Shown here one piece after another: positions 27,104 to 36,028 of a DNA stretch of 64,000 bases; within the stretch, counting starts at the first letter, position 1, and each line of letters begins with the position of its first letter. A model generated the notes under the pieces. That model was not told where the DNA came from. It made no database searches and was given only the letters and a program-made list of their open reading frames with translations. This DNA comes from Myxococcales bacterium. GTDB lineage: Bacteria > Myxococcota_A > Polyangia > Polyangiales > GCA-016699535. The position numbers and the translations under genes were made by a program. Where the stretch lies: NCBI GenBank assembly GCA_016699535.1, contig CP064980.1, positions 434,001 to 498,000 on the forward strand. The letters are read 5' to 3'.

Positions 27104-27775
27104 ATGACCGACCGATCTCATGAACAGTTTATTAGCGCAATTGGCCAGTGGGCTCACGACATGAATAACTACGTGGCCGCGCTTGAAATGAATATTAGCT
27201 TTCTTCAAAGCGCAAAAGGACTCACGGATGATGAAAAGGAAGCCCTTGAAGACTGCGTTAAATCCTTGTCTGACGAAAAGCAAGCCATGCACAACCTCCG
27301 CTACATCCAACGTGAGCTGCTTAGCGAAGCTATCGAAGCTATGCACGAAGCTGACGTGTCTACTGTTTTGTCCGAACTAGTAAAAAAATCTCCAGTACCG
27401 ATCACGCTCGATGTACCACCCGAAGCACTGCAGATAAAAAAAGCCACTGGGCTTCGACTGTTACTACCCATACTCTGGGAGAACACCCAAAAACATGCCC
27501 CTGACTCAGCGATAGACATCACCGTTCGCGTTGAGAATGACCATATCGTGCTGTATTACCACGATGATGGACCTGCTATGTCTGAGGATCTTGCTGAAAC
27601 AGCTTTTGATCTAGAAAAGCAGAGAGAGTTGTCACGTCATCCAATGGGACGATACAGCCATTCCTTGGGCCTGTGTGCAGCCAAAGCCGTCGCGAATGCG
27701 ATGGATGCAACGATTGAAATAGAGCAAAGTGGCGATGCACGATTTGTCGCTAAAATTCTATTTAAGATGCGTTAG
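27104..27775 (+). CDS. Soluble histidine kinase-like protein
   Basis: A 223-residue protein without membrane helices or sensor domain. The N-terminal helix has AHDMNNYVAALEMN, with His18 in an HDxxN H-box; the C-terminal HATPase part shows the N-box ILWENTQKHAP, the G1 box YHDDGPAM and the G2 region SHSLGLCAAKAVANAM. So it should bind ATP and may autophosphorylate. No response regulator is encoded nearby. It resembles small orphan kinases of Myxococcota. It is probably co-transcribed with the kinase-fold lipoprotein gene. Confidence 0.8.
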   Translation: MTDRSHEQFISAIGQWAHDMNNYVAALEMNISFLQSAKGLTDDEKEALEDCVKSLSDEKQAMHNLRYIQRELLSEAIEAMHEADVSTVLSELVKKSPVPITLDVPPEALQIKKATGLRLLLPILWENTQKHAPDSAIDITVRVENDHIVLYYHDDGPAMSEDLAETAFDLEKQRELSRHPMGRYSHSLGLCAAKAVANAMDATIEIEQSGDARFVAKILFKMR

Positions 27776-27779
27776 ATGG

Positions 27780-28913
27780 CTACCTTCCGTCTAAGGTCTG
27801 AACGCGTCCCATCGAGAAAACGCTCGGTATCGAGCCATTGTCGGAAGTATCCGTAATAGTATACGAAATTTTGGAGCCACCCGAAAAATAGACACGACCA
27901 TTTGGGGCTACTACGTGCGTTACTGAATAAGTTGGCAACGAGATCTTTTCTGTACGAATTTTTTTAGCCGCAAGGTCTTTAGTGATGGGGGCTACAGCGA
28001 TAATCGAAGCATACGAGTCAATCGTAACAATGGTATCACACAACGCAAAGAAATACGTCAAGCCTACTCCACTCGTTTCAGTCCGTGTGGTTTTTCCCGT
28101 AGCTTTCCAATCATCAAACATTGCATCGAAAGATCCTGTATAAATGATACCGTGATCATCCACGCTAACAAGGTATCTATCTAAGAACGCCGCGCGATGA
28201 CTTTGAGCAGAAAGAGGAAGACTTAGTTGTTGCCATGAAAATGCGCCGGCGTATTCTGAAAAGCTTCCAATGAGGACCTCCTTTGAAACTGATCCAAACT
28301 CAGTTGTAGCAACGATAGTCGAGTCATAAACTTGAACTAGGTTAGATGAACCAACAGGAAAAGTGCCGTATTCCTGCCATGGATCAAGCGTTCCATCCAT
28401 CTTTATTTTTGCACCATATACCTTTTCTGAATACGGCCACGCCACCTCGTCCGATAAAATTATACCGGCGATACTAAGGCCACCAAAGACAAAAATGTAT
28501 CCATTAAGAACGACAGCAGAGTGCTGCTGCAAGGGCAGGGGTAAAGGACGAAGCGTTTCCCATTCGCCCAACACACCGTCATTGCCAATGGGCGCAGCAT
28601 ACACCTTGTCAGATAATATGCTTCGTGCGCTCTGATCGATATTGTCACCATCAGTATATTGTCTAAGCCCACCCAGTATGTATGCATGAGAATCACTTGC
28701 CACCATGGCATGATTCTCAAGCCCAACGGGCATGGGCGTCTCATCGCGTGGAATTGACAAACCTATCTGTGACGCTGACAGCTCCGCATAGGAAACACCG
28801 CATTGCCCCTCATTTAGCAAATCAGTTTCTTCAATTTCGTAGCATCCCCAAAAAAGCAAAAGGGAAAATAGTTTGGCAGCAAGTTGAATTGTTCTTTTTT
28901 TTCGTTTGAACAT
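27780..28913 (-). CDS. Kelch-like repeat lipoprotein
   Basis: A 377-residue lipoprotein (lipobox LLLFWGC) whose body is made of Kelch-type beta-propeller repeats: HAMVASDSHAYILGGL, HSAVVLNGYIFVFGGL and weaker later copies (HRAAFLDRYLVSVDD, VVAPNGRVYFSGG). Each has the hydrophobic run and double Gly of Kelch. It probably forms a surface or periplasmic propeller for binding. The last gene of the minus-strand operon with the ECF sigma factor, directly after the outer-membrane protein gene (1 base gap). Confidence 0.75.
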   Translation of the reverse strand: MFKRKKRTIQLAAKLFSLLLFWGCYEIEETDLLNEGQCGVSYAELSASQIGLSIPRDETPMPVGLENHAMVASDSHAYILGGLRQYTDGDNIDQSARSILSDKVYAAPIGNDGVLGEWETLRPLPLPLQQHSAVVLNGYIFVFGGLSIAGIILSDEVAWPYSEKVYGAKIKMDGTLDPWQEYGTFPVGSSNLVQVYDSTIVATTEFGSVSKEVLIGSFSEYAGAFSWQQLSLPLSAQSHRAAFLDRYLVSVDDHGIIYTGSFDAMFDDWKATGKTTRTETSGVGLTYFFALCDTIVTIDSYASIIAVAPITKDLAAKKIRTEKISLPTYSVTHVVAPNGRVYFSGGSKISYTITDTSDNGSIPSVFSMGRVQTLDGR

Positions 28914-28914
28914 T

Positions 28915-29460
28915 TTAGAAATTTTGAAACTCCAATAAAAAAGCTTGTGTGAGATAGGATCTACTTGGCGAAAGACCGCCGATGATCTCTGCCACTAACC
29001 TAAGTGAAACTGAATCGCTTTGTATTAAAGACAGTATGCTCGCTCGGAGGTTGAGACCCATACCGCTACTCGCAGGTTGTCCACTATAAAAGTAGTCGTA
29101 CATAAGAGCAGGTCCCCCGGCAATGAAAAACTTTTCAGAGAACCAATACTGCAATTGGAAGGCAAAGAAATGATTGCCTTGGCGAAACTTGCCCCCATCG
29201 ACATATTCCTTCGTATTCTGAATAAAACTGTAGCGAAGCATGGCTGCGGTTTTTGGGTTAACAAAACCGCCCATAGCTATCGATATCGGACCCATCCCGA
29301 TTTGACCTTGGATTGAATTATTTCGACGAAATAGTTCACTGATGCTCAGGCCCAACGAATACTCCGTAGTGACCCCTTTCTTTGAGGCACGTGCTGCCGG
29401 TGCCAAGAGAACTAAGTTAAGTAAGCAAGCTAGGATCACAACAGCAAATCGAAAAGACAT
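28915..29460 (-). CDS. Outer-membrane beta-barrel-like protein
   Basis: 181 residues with a cleavable signal (MSFRFAVVILACLLNLVLLAPAARA in part). The mature chain has alternating hydrophobic/polar strands with Gly and aromatic residues (YSLGLSISELF, HFFAFQLQYWFSEKFF, GLNLRASILSL) and ends in LLEFQNF with a C-terminal Phe, the hallmark of BAM-inserted barrels. About eight strands are likely. It lies 2 bases from the FecR-TPR gene and is probably a member of that regulon. Confidence 0.7.
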   Translation of the reverse strand: MSFRFAVVILACLLNLVLLAPAARASKKGVTTEYSLGLSISELFRRNNSIQGQIGMGPISIAMGGFVNPKTAAMLRYSFIQNTKEYVDGGKFRQGNHFFAFQLQYWFSEKFFIAGGPALMYDYFYSGQPASSGMGLNLRASILSLIQSDSVSLRLVAEIIGGLSPSRSYLTQAFLLEFQNF

Positions 29461-29462
29461 AG

Positions 29463-30731
29463 CTACAATAGACCTTCAAGCCAAGCACGGCTTCCGCCCT
29501 TGGGAAAACGCAACATATAGATTTGAGCAAAGCGATGAGCCTCTTCGATGCGATGGGCTTTCCATAATACGCGGACGCGCAAAGCAAGAGCACGTTCTTC
29601 AACAGCCGAAGCCGGCGCATCAGCCCCCGTGAGATCAAGCACGCGCAAAGCTTCATCGTATTGACTTAGCTTCCAAAAATAGAGGCGTGCCGCGAGATAA
29701 CCAAACTGTTGGCGCTCCGAGAGGCTCAAACCATCCTGCTCACAAGCTTTCTCATAGCTTTTGATTGCCTCGTGAAAGCGACTAAGACCCCGATACGCAT
29801 CGCCTTGAAGGATCAACCATGCAGCTGACTCAAGCCCTGAATCGGTCGCATCTTGAGCCATCACAAGAAGTTCTTCGTAGCGTCCATCGAGCAGTAACTG
29901 CTTTGCACGTCGAAGAGCGTGACTAAGTCGTGTTGCTTTTGGAAGTTTGGTTACGATTTGCTCAGACTGCTTCGCTTGCTCTTGAGTTTCTGGCTCTACA
30001 GAGGAGGTCGTATCCTCTAACTTTTTCTTGCGCAACGAAGCTCGCTCTTGAGCTCGTGTACGCCTCAACACCGCCTTTCGAGCAATCTCAGCTAAAGGCA
30101 CTTGTTTCGCTACGGTCCCCTTATCGCCCCTGCTGTCATAAAATTCATCTTGCATCAAAGCTAGGCGCTTTCCATGATGAAAAACCTGCACCTTGCCCTC
30201 AAACACATTGACAATGGATTGCGTTTTGGAGACCTGTACCGAAAACACAGTACCTTTTACTTCTGCGCGAAGATGCGGCGTTTGCACTACAAAACTTTCA
30301 TGATCTTGCAGTGCTTTAACATCAAAAAGCACGTCTCCCTTTTTCACGGCAATGCTTCTATTCATGCCAAGCGAGTCAATATTGAAACGAGCTCCGGAAG
30401 ACAAAGCCAGTTTGTCTCCCGAGGGAAGAGAAAACTGCGTTGTATCAATTGCGACGGGCTCTTGGGCGTTCTGGAAAACATAAAAAAGCAAACTAGCGCT
30501 TAGACATGACAAAAGCACAATGGCTGCAAGCGCAACGCGCGCAACATTAAATGACTTCTTTGTTTTGATGCGATAAAAACTATGCTTTTTTAGAAGCTGT
30601 CGATCGTGATGCTCAAGCGCTCGAGCAACAAGCTCAGAAGATTTTTCTTCGGAAATTTCCGGTACTTTTTCTTCTCCAAGAGCTCGCGCTAACTCATCGA
30701 GTCGAGTGTATTTTTCTTCTTCTCGTCTCAT
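29463..30731 (-). CDS. FecR-domain anti-sigma-like protein with TPR tail
   Basis: 422 residues. An N-terminal cytosolic segment of about 70 residues is followed by a membrane helix (ALAAIVLLSCLSASLLFYVF), then a FecR domain (about residues 95-200: LPSGDKLALSSGARFNID, VKKGDVLFDVKAL, TPHLRAEVKGTVFSV, VNVFEGKVQVFHHGK). A charged linker leads to TPR-like repeats (LILQGDAYRGLSRFHEAIKS) in the last 150 residues. This domain set senses envelope signals and controls the sigma factor encoded just upstream (ATGA overlap). The TPR extension outside the membrane is unusual for classical FecR. Confidence 0.85.
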   Translation of the reverse strand: MRREEEKYTRLDELARALGEEKVPEISEEKSSELVARALEHHDRQLLKKHSFYRIKTKKSFNVARVALAAIVLLSCLSASLLFYVFQNAQEPVAIDTTQFSLPSGDKLALSSGARFNIDSLGMNRSIAVKKGDVLFDVKALQDHESFVVQTPHLRAEVKGTVFSVQVSKTQSIVNVFEGKVQVFHHGKRLALMQDEFYDSRGDKGTVAKQVPLAEIARKAVLRRTRAQERASLRKKKLEDTTSSVEPETQEQAKQSEQIVTKLPKATRLSHALRRAKQLLLDGRYEELLVMAQDATDSGLESAAWLILQGDAYRGLSRFHEAIKSYEKACEQDGLSLSERQQFGYLAARLYFWKLSQYDEALRVLDLTGADAPASAVEERALALRVRVLWKAHRIEEAHRFAQIYMLRFPKGGSRAWLEGLL

Positions 30732-31381
30732 GATTTATCTCCCATAACAAAACCTTCAAGCACAGAATCACCTCGTATTAGTCTTAGAATCTCGCGGCGA
30801 CTATGTTTTAGACGTGTGCGCATAGCTTCGGAACTAATGCCAACGACCTGTGCTGCTTCGTTTGGTTTCAACCCTTCCACTGCACACAAGATAAACGCGA
30901 CGCGTCTTTTTTCAGGTAATCGCTCTATGCAGCGCTTAAGACGCGCAATTGCTTCTCTTTGAATATAACGTTGTTCTAGATCATTTTTTTCGTTAAAGAT
31001 GCCTGATTCGGGAGGCAGCTCGGATGGAAACTCGCTTCGCTTTTTTTTCTTTCGGAAATAACGATAAGCAACACGCACTGCCACGGCATGAGCATAGGTT
31101 GTGATTTTGCTATCGCCCCTAAAATTTGCAAGCGCTGTACTTAACTCGATAAGTGCATCCTGCACTGCATCTTCCAGATCTGAAGCGTTCCCAATCAATC
31201 GATAAAGCCAACCTTGCAACTTTGGCAACAAGACACGTAATGCAAATTCAATTTCTGCGGGATCGCCTGTTTGCAACGCGGATACAGAAATCTCATCAAC
31301 CGTTTGATCTCGAGTTTGAAGCACTTGTTTCACAGAACCCTCATCCCCAGACAGAGGAGAAACCAAACGTAACAAACTCAT
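30728..31381 (-). CDS. ECF RNA polymerase sigma factor
   Basis: 217 residues with sigma-70 regions 2 and 4. Region 2 reads LYRLIGNASDLEDAVQDALIEL and FRGDSKITTYAHAVAVRVAYRYF; region 4 is CIERLPEKRRVAFILCAVEG with the HTH EAAQVVGISSEAMRTRLKHS. A 40-residue N-terminal extension precedes region 2. Its start overlaps the stop of the upstream surface-protein gene and its stop overlaps the FecR-TPR start, both as ATGA. So the four products are made together, and autoregulation by this sigma factor is likely (inference). Confidence 0.93.
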   Translation of the reverse strand: MSLLRLVSPLSGDEGSVKQVLQTRDQTVDEISVSALQTGDPAEIEFALRVLLPKLQGWLYRLIGNASDLEDAVQDALIELSTALANFRGDSKITTYAHAVAVRVAYRYFRKKKKRSEFPSELPPESGIFNEKNDLEQRYIQREAIARLKRCIERLPEKRRVAFILCAVEGLKPNEAAQVVGISSEAMRTRLKHSRREILRLIRGDSVLEGFVMGDKS

Positions 31382-32442
31382 CGCAACACCATCCCAATTG
31401 CGAAATCGAGCGCGTTCAGCTTAGTCGTATCAAGTGATTGATCGTAAGACTTTGCTGAAAAACCTAGATCGGCACTGAGACCGAATGACTCAGCTATCCA
31501 AATAATCGATCGGTGAGCAAACAACGCGCCCACGACGAGAGTGTTTGTTTTCTGACTTAGAGTGGAAGGATCCGTGCTCGGGTAACTCCAGAAGGCTCCG
31601 CCAATCAAAGAGCCCAGTCTAAGAGAAGCTTCGTAGTAACGGCCGAGCGCGACTCGCAGATTTAACAGTAACGGCACATAGACCAAATTTCCTTCGCCAC
31701 CGTCTTGAAAAAGTTCGGAAGTGTGCAGAGCATGCAGACCTGTATCAAAGGCCAGTGCAAAAAATCAGTAAAAAAAATCAAAGAAGGGCAACGATACGAC
31801 CGCATCGATGCCCGCGCCAAACCAATCCTTTTTCCCCACAGCAAAAGCAGCCGACATACCAACAAAACTACTCGGCTCTTGATACGTCAGGGTGCTTGGA
31901 AGCGGGGATATATCTGTTTTGCGCTGCTCCGGCAGCTCCGTTGCAGGTTTTTCTTTATGTGTGAGAACTGTCGTCTTAACGATTTGAGGTCGACTGGAAT
32001 CACCAAGTTCATCAAGTAAACTCACTACGGTGAGCGCAAAGATTCGCGCTTCAATCGTATCGAGATTATCGGACATTTGACTCTGCTGACCTGTGCTTTT
32101 CGATCGATCATAGACATACACCGAAGGTTTATCGCTTAACCCAAGCGCGTCGTGCTCAGCCACTATACCGACAAAGAAGGCTGCCTTTGCTTCAAACTGC
32201 TCGGATAGCTGCTTGATCTGTTGCAGCTCGAGCCCGGGTGGTGAATTCTGCACACGGACTTGCATGTTCCGTCCAGCAAGCTCAACACGCAATGCATCCA
32301 AGAAGACTTGGGTTCTTGTCCCATCCGAAAAAAACACCATCTCTTTGGCAGATGGTTCCGAAAGCTTTACTTTGTCCTGAGCTACAGCGAAGGAGGAGGA
32401 AAAACTTAGACAAAGCGTCATGATAATTTGAAATTTTCTCAT
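31378..32442 (-). pseudogene. Signal-peptide protein at the head of the ECF operon, interrupted
   Basis: The first part (32442 to 31765) has a signal peptide and a periplasmic domain and stops at an in-frame TGA (31765-31767), within SLPFFDFFY. The same frame continues past the stop as FFALAFDTGLHALHTSEL and a barrel-like C-terminal part (LVYVPLLLNLRVALGRYYEAS) to 31378. The TGA lies between runs of eight and six T. If the first had one fewer and the second one more T, the sequence would read FFDFFTDFFALAFDTG without stop. A real nonsense codon cannot be excluded. The product is a probable envelope sensor or barrel of about 350 residues. Confidence 0.65.
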
Positions 32443-32574
32443 GATTTTGTTGGTAAAAAGCTCTAGATAGGTGCAACTTGAAAGCTAGAACGTGACATAA
32501 ATCGGTAGGGAAGCCATAAAAAAAATTCCTTGTGTCGTTGTGGGCGTTGAGTCCCGATTGCATTCGAGCAATAC

Positions 32575-33393
32575 TTAGGGCAGCGCGGGTACAGCACTGA
32601 AACCATCGCCGCAACCGTTGAACTCCACCCAGCTTTTCACATAGGCATTTTCACACGCCACGCAGTCAGGGCTTTTGAGTAGACCCGCTTGGGCCTTGGC
32701 ATAAGCCCAAGCCTCTTTGCAAGCCAGCGAGCCCCATTTGTTGCAGCTCCGCGAAGCAATACCAAGCTGATCAGTGACAGTTTGAAGCACAACGATGCAG
32801 TTACCTTTCGGGTCGAAATTACGCCACTCGCTGCTTGTCACCGACACATAAAGTTCACGAAGCGCTTTGGCTTTGTAAGGATTGAGATCGATAACTTCTG
32901 CTGATTCGTTGCGAGCCCCGGACGATGCACCATCACCGCTCATCAAGTCGTCCCACTCTTCATTTCGGTTTTGTATGAGAGCGGCAAGTTCCCTTGCGGT
33001 TTTGGCAGATTCTGCATCAAATTCAGAGGCGAACTCGGCAACTTCTTCGTTTTGTGCAAAACGATGCGATTCGTACACGCGAGCCAGTGCTTCTGCCGCC
33101 TGCGCTTGGGCATAGGAGAAAAACCCAGAGTCGCGAATCGCGTTGAGTAAAAGCACGACGAGAGCCACGCCCAATACGGCCAAGGCGATGACAGCGGCCG
33201 CTAACAAGGCAGGAGGAAAGGCTAAGCCAAGCACTAAAAAGGCCTCTGCGTCTTGATCATACAATCCTATCTCTTCCTCAGTAGAGATCGCTTCAGCCGC
33301 ACAACCATAGGAAGCGGGGACAAGCACAATAAGGCAAAAAGCTAGAAGTAACGCAACAAAAGCAAAGCGAAATGTTTGAATTGGCATACTCAT
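32575..33393 (-). CDS. Membrane protein of unknown function
   Basis: 272 residues with a signal-like N-terminus (FAFVALLLAFCLIVLVPA) and a second strongly hydrophobic stretch of about 30 residues (ALLAAAVIALAVLGVALVVL). A helical acidic middle (residues 90-170) and a Cys-containing C-terminal part (SRSCNKWGSLACKEAWAYA, CVACENAYVKSW) follow. It recalls small envelope proteins of Myxococcota, but I cannot name a family. It sits between the ECF operon and mrp, on the same strand as both. Confidence 0.6.
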   Translation of the reverse strand: MSMPIQTFRFAFVALLLAFCLIVLVPASYGCAAEAISTEEEIGLYDQDAEAFLVLGLAFPPALLAAAVIALAVLGVALVVLLLNAIRDSGFFSYAQAQAAEALARVYESHRFAQNEEVAEFASEFDAESAKTARELAALIQNRNEEWDDLMSGDGASSGARNESAEVIDLNPYKAKALRELYVSVTSSEWRNFDPKGNCIVVLQTVTDQLGIASRSCNKWGSLACKEAWAYAKAQAGLLKSPDCVACENAYVKSWVEFNGCGDGFSAVPALP

Positions 33394-33430
33394 CGAGTGC
33401 CAAACCAGCAGTGCAACGTGACAAATTTAT

Positions 33431-34537
33431 TTAGCGCATAATACGCAAACGGCGCGGGCCGTCGGTTGACGGTGCTTTTTGGCCCCCACCCATTTCAAAA
33501 AGATGGCGGGCAATACGAACGGTCAAATCCTGGGCCAACTTGCTATACGCTTTGGCAATGGCACTGTTTGGTTTTGCCGCGACAACTGGAACACCGCTAT
33601 CATTGCATTGACCCACCTCCGGATCAATGGGCAGCTTGCTAAGCAAGTGCGCGCCTGCGAAGGCAGCGACTTTAGCGCCGCCGCCACTACCAAAGAGTGC
33701 ATGACTCACACCTGCCGAATCAATGAAGTGGCTCATGTTCTCGATCACGCCAAGGATAGTAAGGTTGAGTTTCTTGCACATGGAAACGGCTTTATAGACA
33801 TCTTGTAATGCAAGCTCTTGAGGCGTGGTCACAATCAAAGCGCCCGTTACTTTGGCATGTTGCGCGAGAGTCAGTGCAACGTCACCTGTACCCGGCGGCA
33901 AATCCAACACGAGATAGTCAAGCTCACCCCAATCCACGTCTTTGATAAACTGCATCAATGCGCCATGAAGCATCGGTCCGCGCCACACCACAGCTTGTGT
34001 GGGATCGTCCATCAAAAATCCGATGCTCATTAATTTCACACCGTGTTTTTCAAGCGGACGAATAAGTTTGCCATCTTCCGAAGTGGGGGCTTCATGCACA
34101 CCAAAAAGCGTAGGCACCGACGGCCCGTAAATATCGGCATCAAGCAAGCCAACCTTGGCTCCGGCTTGGCCGAGTGCCACGGCAATATTTGCTGCACATG
34201 TGCTTTTGCCAACGCCACCTTTGCCGGACATCACAAGAACAATGTTGCGAACGTGGGGAACCGGATCTTCTGAAGCAAGCTGACGAATGGGTACTTTTAG
34301 ATCCCAGTGGATGTTGAGCTTCGTGATACCAAAAGGGGCGAGCACTTGCTCAATACGAGTGCGTATCTCCTGCTGAATCTCAGGGCCTGGGCAGCTAAGT
34401 TGCACGCCCATGCTTGCTTCGTTATCAGTGAAGGTCGGAGAATCTACAAGGCCTAACTCGAGCATCGGTTTTTCGAACACCGGATCGGAGATAGTCCCTA
34501 AAGCGTCGAGCAATTCTTTTTCCTTTGGATGACTCAT
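33431..34537 (-). CDS. mrp: Mrp/ApbC-type P-loop protein
   Basis: From the ATG at 34537, about 368 residues: an N-terminal MIP18/DUF59 domain (ELLDALGTISDPVFEKPML) and the Mrp/NBP35 ATPase domain with deviant Walker A SGKGGVGKSTCAANIA, LLDADIYGPSVPTLFG and YLVLDLPPGTGD. These proteins carry Fe-S clusters to apoproteins. In most members the region after ENMS has a CPxC or CSxC pair that bridges the cluster; here it reads ENMSHFIDSAGVSHALFGS and the pair is absent. Cluster binding may be lost or done otherwise. The open frame extends to 34729 over the promoter region, but nothing conserved lies there. Confidence 0.92.
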   Translation of the reverse strand: MSHPKEKELLDALGTISDPVFEKPMLELGLVDSPTFTDNEASMGVQLSCPGPEIQQEIRTRIEQVLAPFGITKLNIHWDLKVPIRQLASEDPVPHVRNIVLVMSGKGGVGKSTCAANIAVALGQAGAKVGLLDADIYGPSVPTLFGVHEAPTSEDGKLIRPLEKHGVKLMSIGFLMDDPTQAVVWRGPMLHGALMQFIKDVDWGELDYLVLDLPPGTGDVALTLAQHAKVTGALIVTTPQELALQDVYKAVSMCKKLNLTILGVIENMSHFIDSAGVSHALFGSGGGAKVAAFAGAHLLSKLPIDPEVGQCNDSGVPVVAAKPNSAIAKAYSKLAQDLTVRIARHLFEMGGGQKAPSTDGPRRLRIMR

Positions 34538-34598
34538 AGTGCTGCCGTAGGTAAGCTCTCGGAGCATCTTCGTCAAGCAGCCCCGAAGAGCGTAAAAT

Positions 34599-34612
34599 TG
34601 CCAATTATGGCA
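34599..34612. promoter_or_regulatory. Palindrome TGCCA-N4-TGGCA, site 1
   Basis: TGCCAATTATGGCA, inside a 7-base-arm inverted repeat (ATTGCCA/TGGCAAT). It lies 62 bases upstream of mrp and 32 bases centre to centre from site 2, close to three helical turns. Confidence 0.55.
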
Positions 34613-34624
34613 ATTAAGCAATCT

Positions 34625-34650
34625 AAAACATGCCAATTTTGGCATGTTTT
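34625..34650. promoter_or_regulatory. Palindrome TGCCA-N4-TGGCA, site 2, with 12-base arms
   Basis: The core TGCCAATTTTGGCA lies at 34631-34644 within perfect 12-base arms (AAAACATGCCAA and its complement) around two central T. It ends 38 bases before the start of the plus-strand membrane gene. The shared core in sites 1 and 2 and at 5436 points to one DNA-binding protein with CRP/FNR-like spacing, which is inference. Confidence 0.6.
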
Positions 34651-34688
34651 CACGGTTTATGTAGACATTCCTGTCATGGACTTGCAAG

Positions 34689-36014
34689 ATGCCGACCGTG
34701 AAAAAGCGTTTTGCAATTCCGCTTAGCATCTACCTCGCAGCGGCTTTTGTCTACTTGCTAAGTCTCGGCGGGCAAAGTCAAAGCCGCGGTTTTACTGAGC
34801 ACTATGGCAATCATTATGTGCATCTTGCCGAAAGCTTTCTGCACGGACAATTGCACACCCTTGGCGATAAAGCTCCAAGTGGCAATGATTTTGCTGAGTA
34901 CAAAGGTCATTGGTACGTCACCTTTCCACCTTTTCCCGCTGTTGTAATCTTGCCCGTGGTTGCGGTCTTCGGCCAGCACACACCCGATCGGATCTTCTGG
35001 GCCTTGATGGCCGCCTTGGCGCCGGCTTTGCTCTTTGTACTGTTGCGACGGCTTCGTGAGCAGGCTCGATCGGGACGCTCTCTCAAAGAAGACCTTGGCC
35101 TATGCGCGTTGTTTGCCTTCGGTACGGTGTTTTATTTTACAGCCGTGCAAGGCAGCGTCTGGTTTGCATCGCACATCGTAGCAAGCTCCTTGCTTATCTT
35201 GTACCTGCTGTGGGCTCTTGATGCCCGCAAACCAATGCTAGCTGGTCTTGCTTTGATTCTTGCATTTCTTTGCCGCCCTACGACCGCTTTGCTTGGCTTG
35301 TTCTTTGTGTTTGAAGTACTTCGAAGCAGCACAAAAGACACCGCTACCTTAGCTGATTGCGATCATGCTTCATGGCTGAGGCGGTTACGGCGTCACTTCG
35401 GGGTAATTGACTTCCGAGTAGTCCTAAATAAATTCGTTCTTTTTTCAATACCGGTTGCCGTTTTCTCTGTGCTGATCATGTGGATGAACTGGGCACGCTT
35501 TGATAACCCCTTCGAGTTCGGGCATTCCTATCTGCATATCCGATGGGTCGATCGCATTACCCGTTACGGTTTGTTTAGCTATCATTTTTTCCCTAAACAC
35601 CTGGCAATCTTTGTCGCTTCTTTGCCGTGGATTCTTCCTGTTGCACCTTACTTTCAAATCAGTGGGCACGGTCTGGCTCTATGGTTTAGTACGCCCAATC
35701 TCTTGGCGCTTCTCTGGCCCAAGTGCATGAGCGGCACCATGGTCGCACTCTATCTTAGCAGCGCGCTCGTTGCCGTAATTAATCTTTGCTACCAGAACAG
35801 CGGCTGGCTGCAGTTTGGCCATCGCTTTGCCCTCGATTACATGCCAGTGCTGTTTTTGCTCTTAGCCTTGTCGGGGCGCCGCTTTGGCAAAGGCTTCATT
35901 GCACTTGCTGTCGTTTCGATCGCGATCAATACCTTTGGCGCGCTGACCTTTGAGCGCGCTTGGGAATTTTATCACATCGATCCCAGCCAAAGCATTATCT
36001 TCCAGCCCGACTGA
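34689..36014 (+). CDS. Polytopic GT-C-like membrane protein
   Basis: 441 residues with about ten membrane helices. The first outside loop has GFTEHYGNHYVHLAESFLHG and later VTFPPFPAVVILP, a layout seen in GT-C fold glycosyltransferase-like proteins of Myxococcota, though no firm catalytic motif is visible. The loop at residues 210-235 is cytosolic and basic. The gene faces mrp across the double palindrome. It may transfer or flip a lipid-linked sugar; the evidence is only the topology. Confidence 0.6.
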   Translation: MPTVKKRFAIPLSIYLAAAFVYLLSLGGQSQSRGFTEHYGNHYVHLAESFLHGQLHTLGDKAPSGNDFAEYKGHWYVTFPPFPAVVILPVVAVFGQHTPDRIFWALMAALAPALLFVLLRRLREQARSGRSLKEDLGLCALFAFGTVFYFTAVQGSVWFASHIVASSLLILYLLWALDARKPMLAGLALILAFLCRPTTALLGLFFVFEVLRSSTKDTATLADCDHASWLRRLRRHFGVIDFRVVLNKFVLFSIPVAVFSVLIMWMNWARFDNPFEFGHSYLHIRWVDRITRYGLFSYHFFPKHLAIFVASLPWILPVAPYFQISGHGLALWFSTPNLLALLWPKCMSGTMVALYLSSALVAVINLCYQNSGWLQFGHRFALDYMPVLFLLLALSGRRFGKGFIALAVVSIAINTFGALTFERAWEFYHIDPSQSIIFQPD

Positions 36015-36028
36015 TGCAACGACTAAGT

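Noticed and set aside
31765..31767. TGA as a selenocysteine codon
   Set aside because: No stem-loop of the bacterial SECIS type is evident after it, and a homopolymer explanation is simpler.
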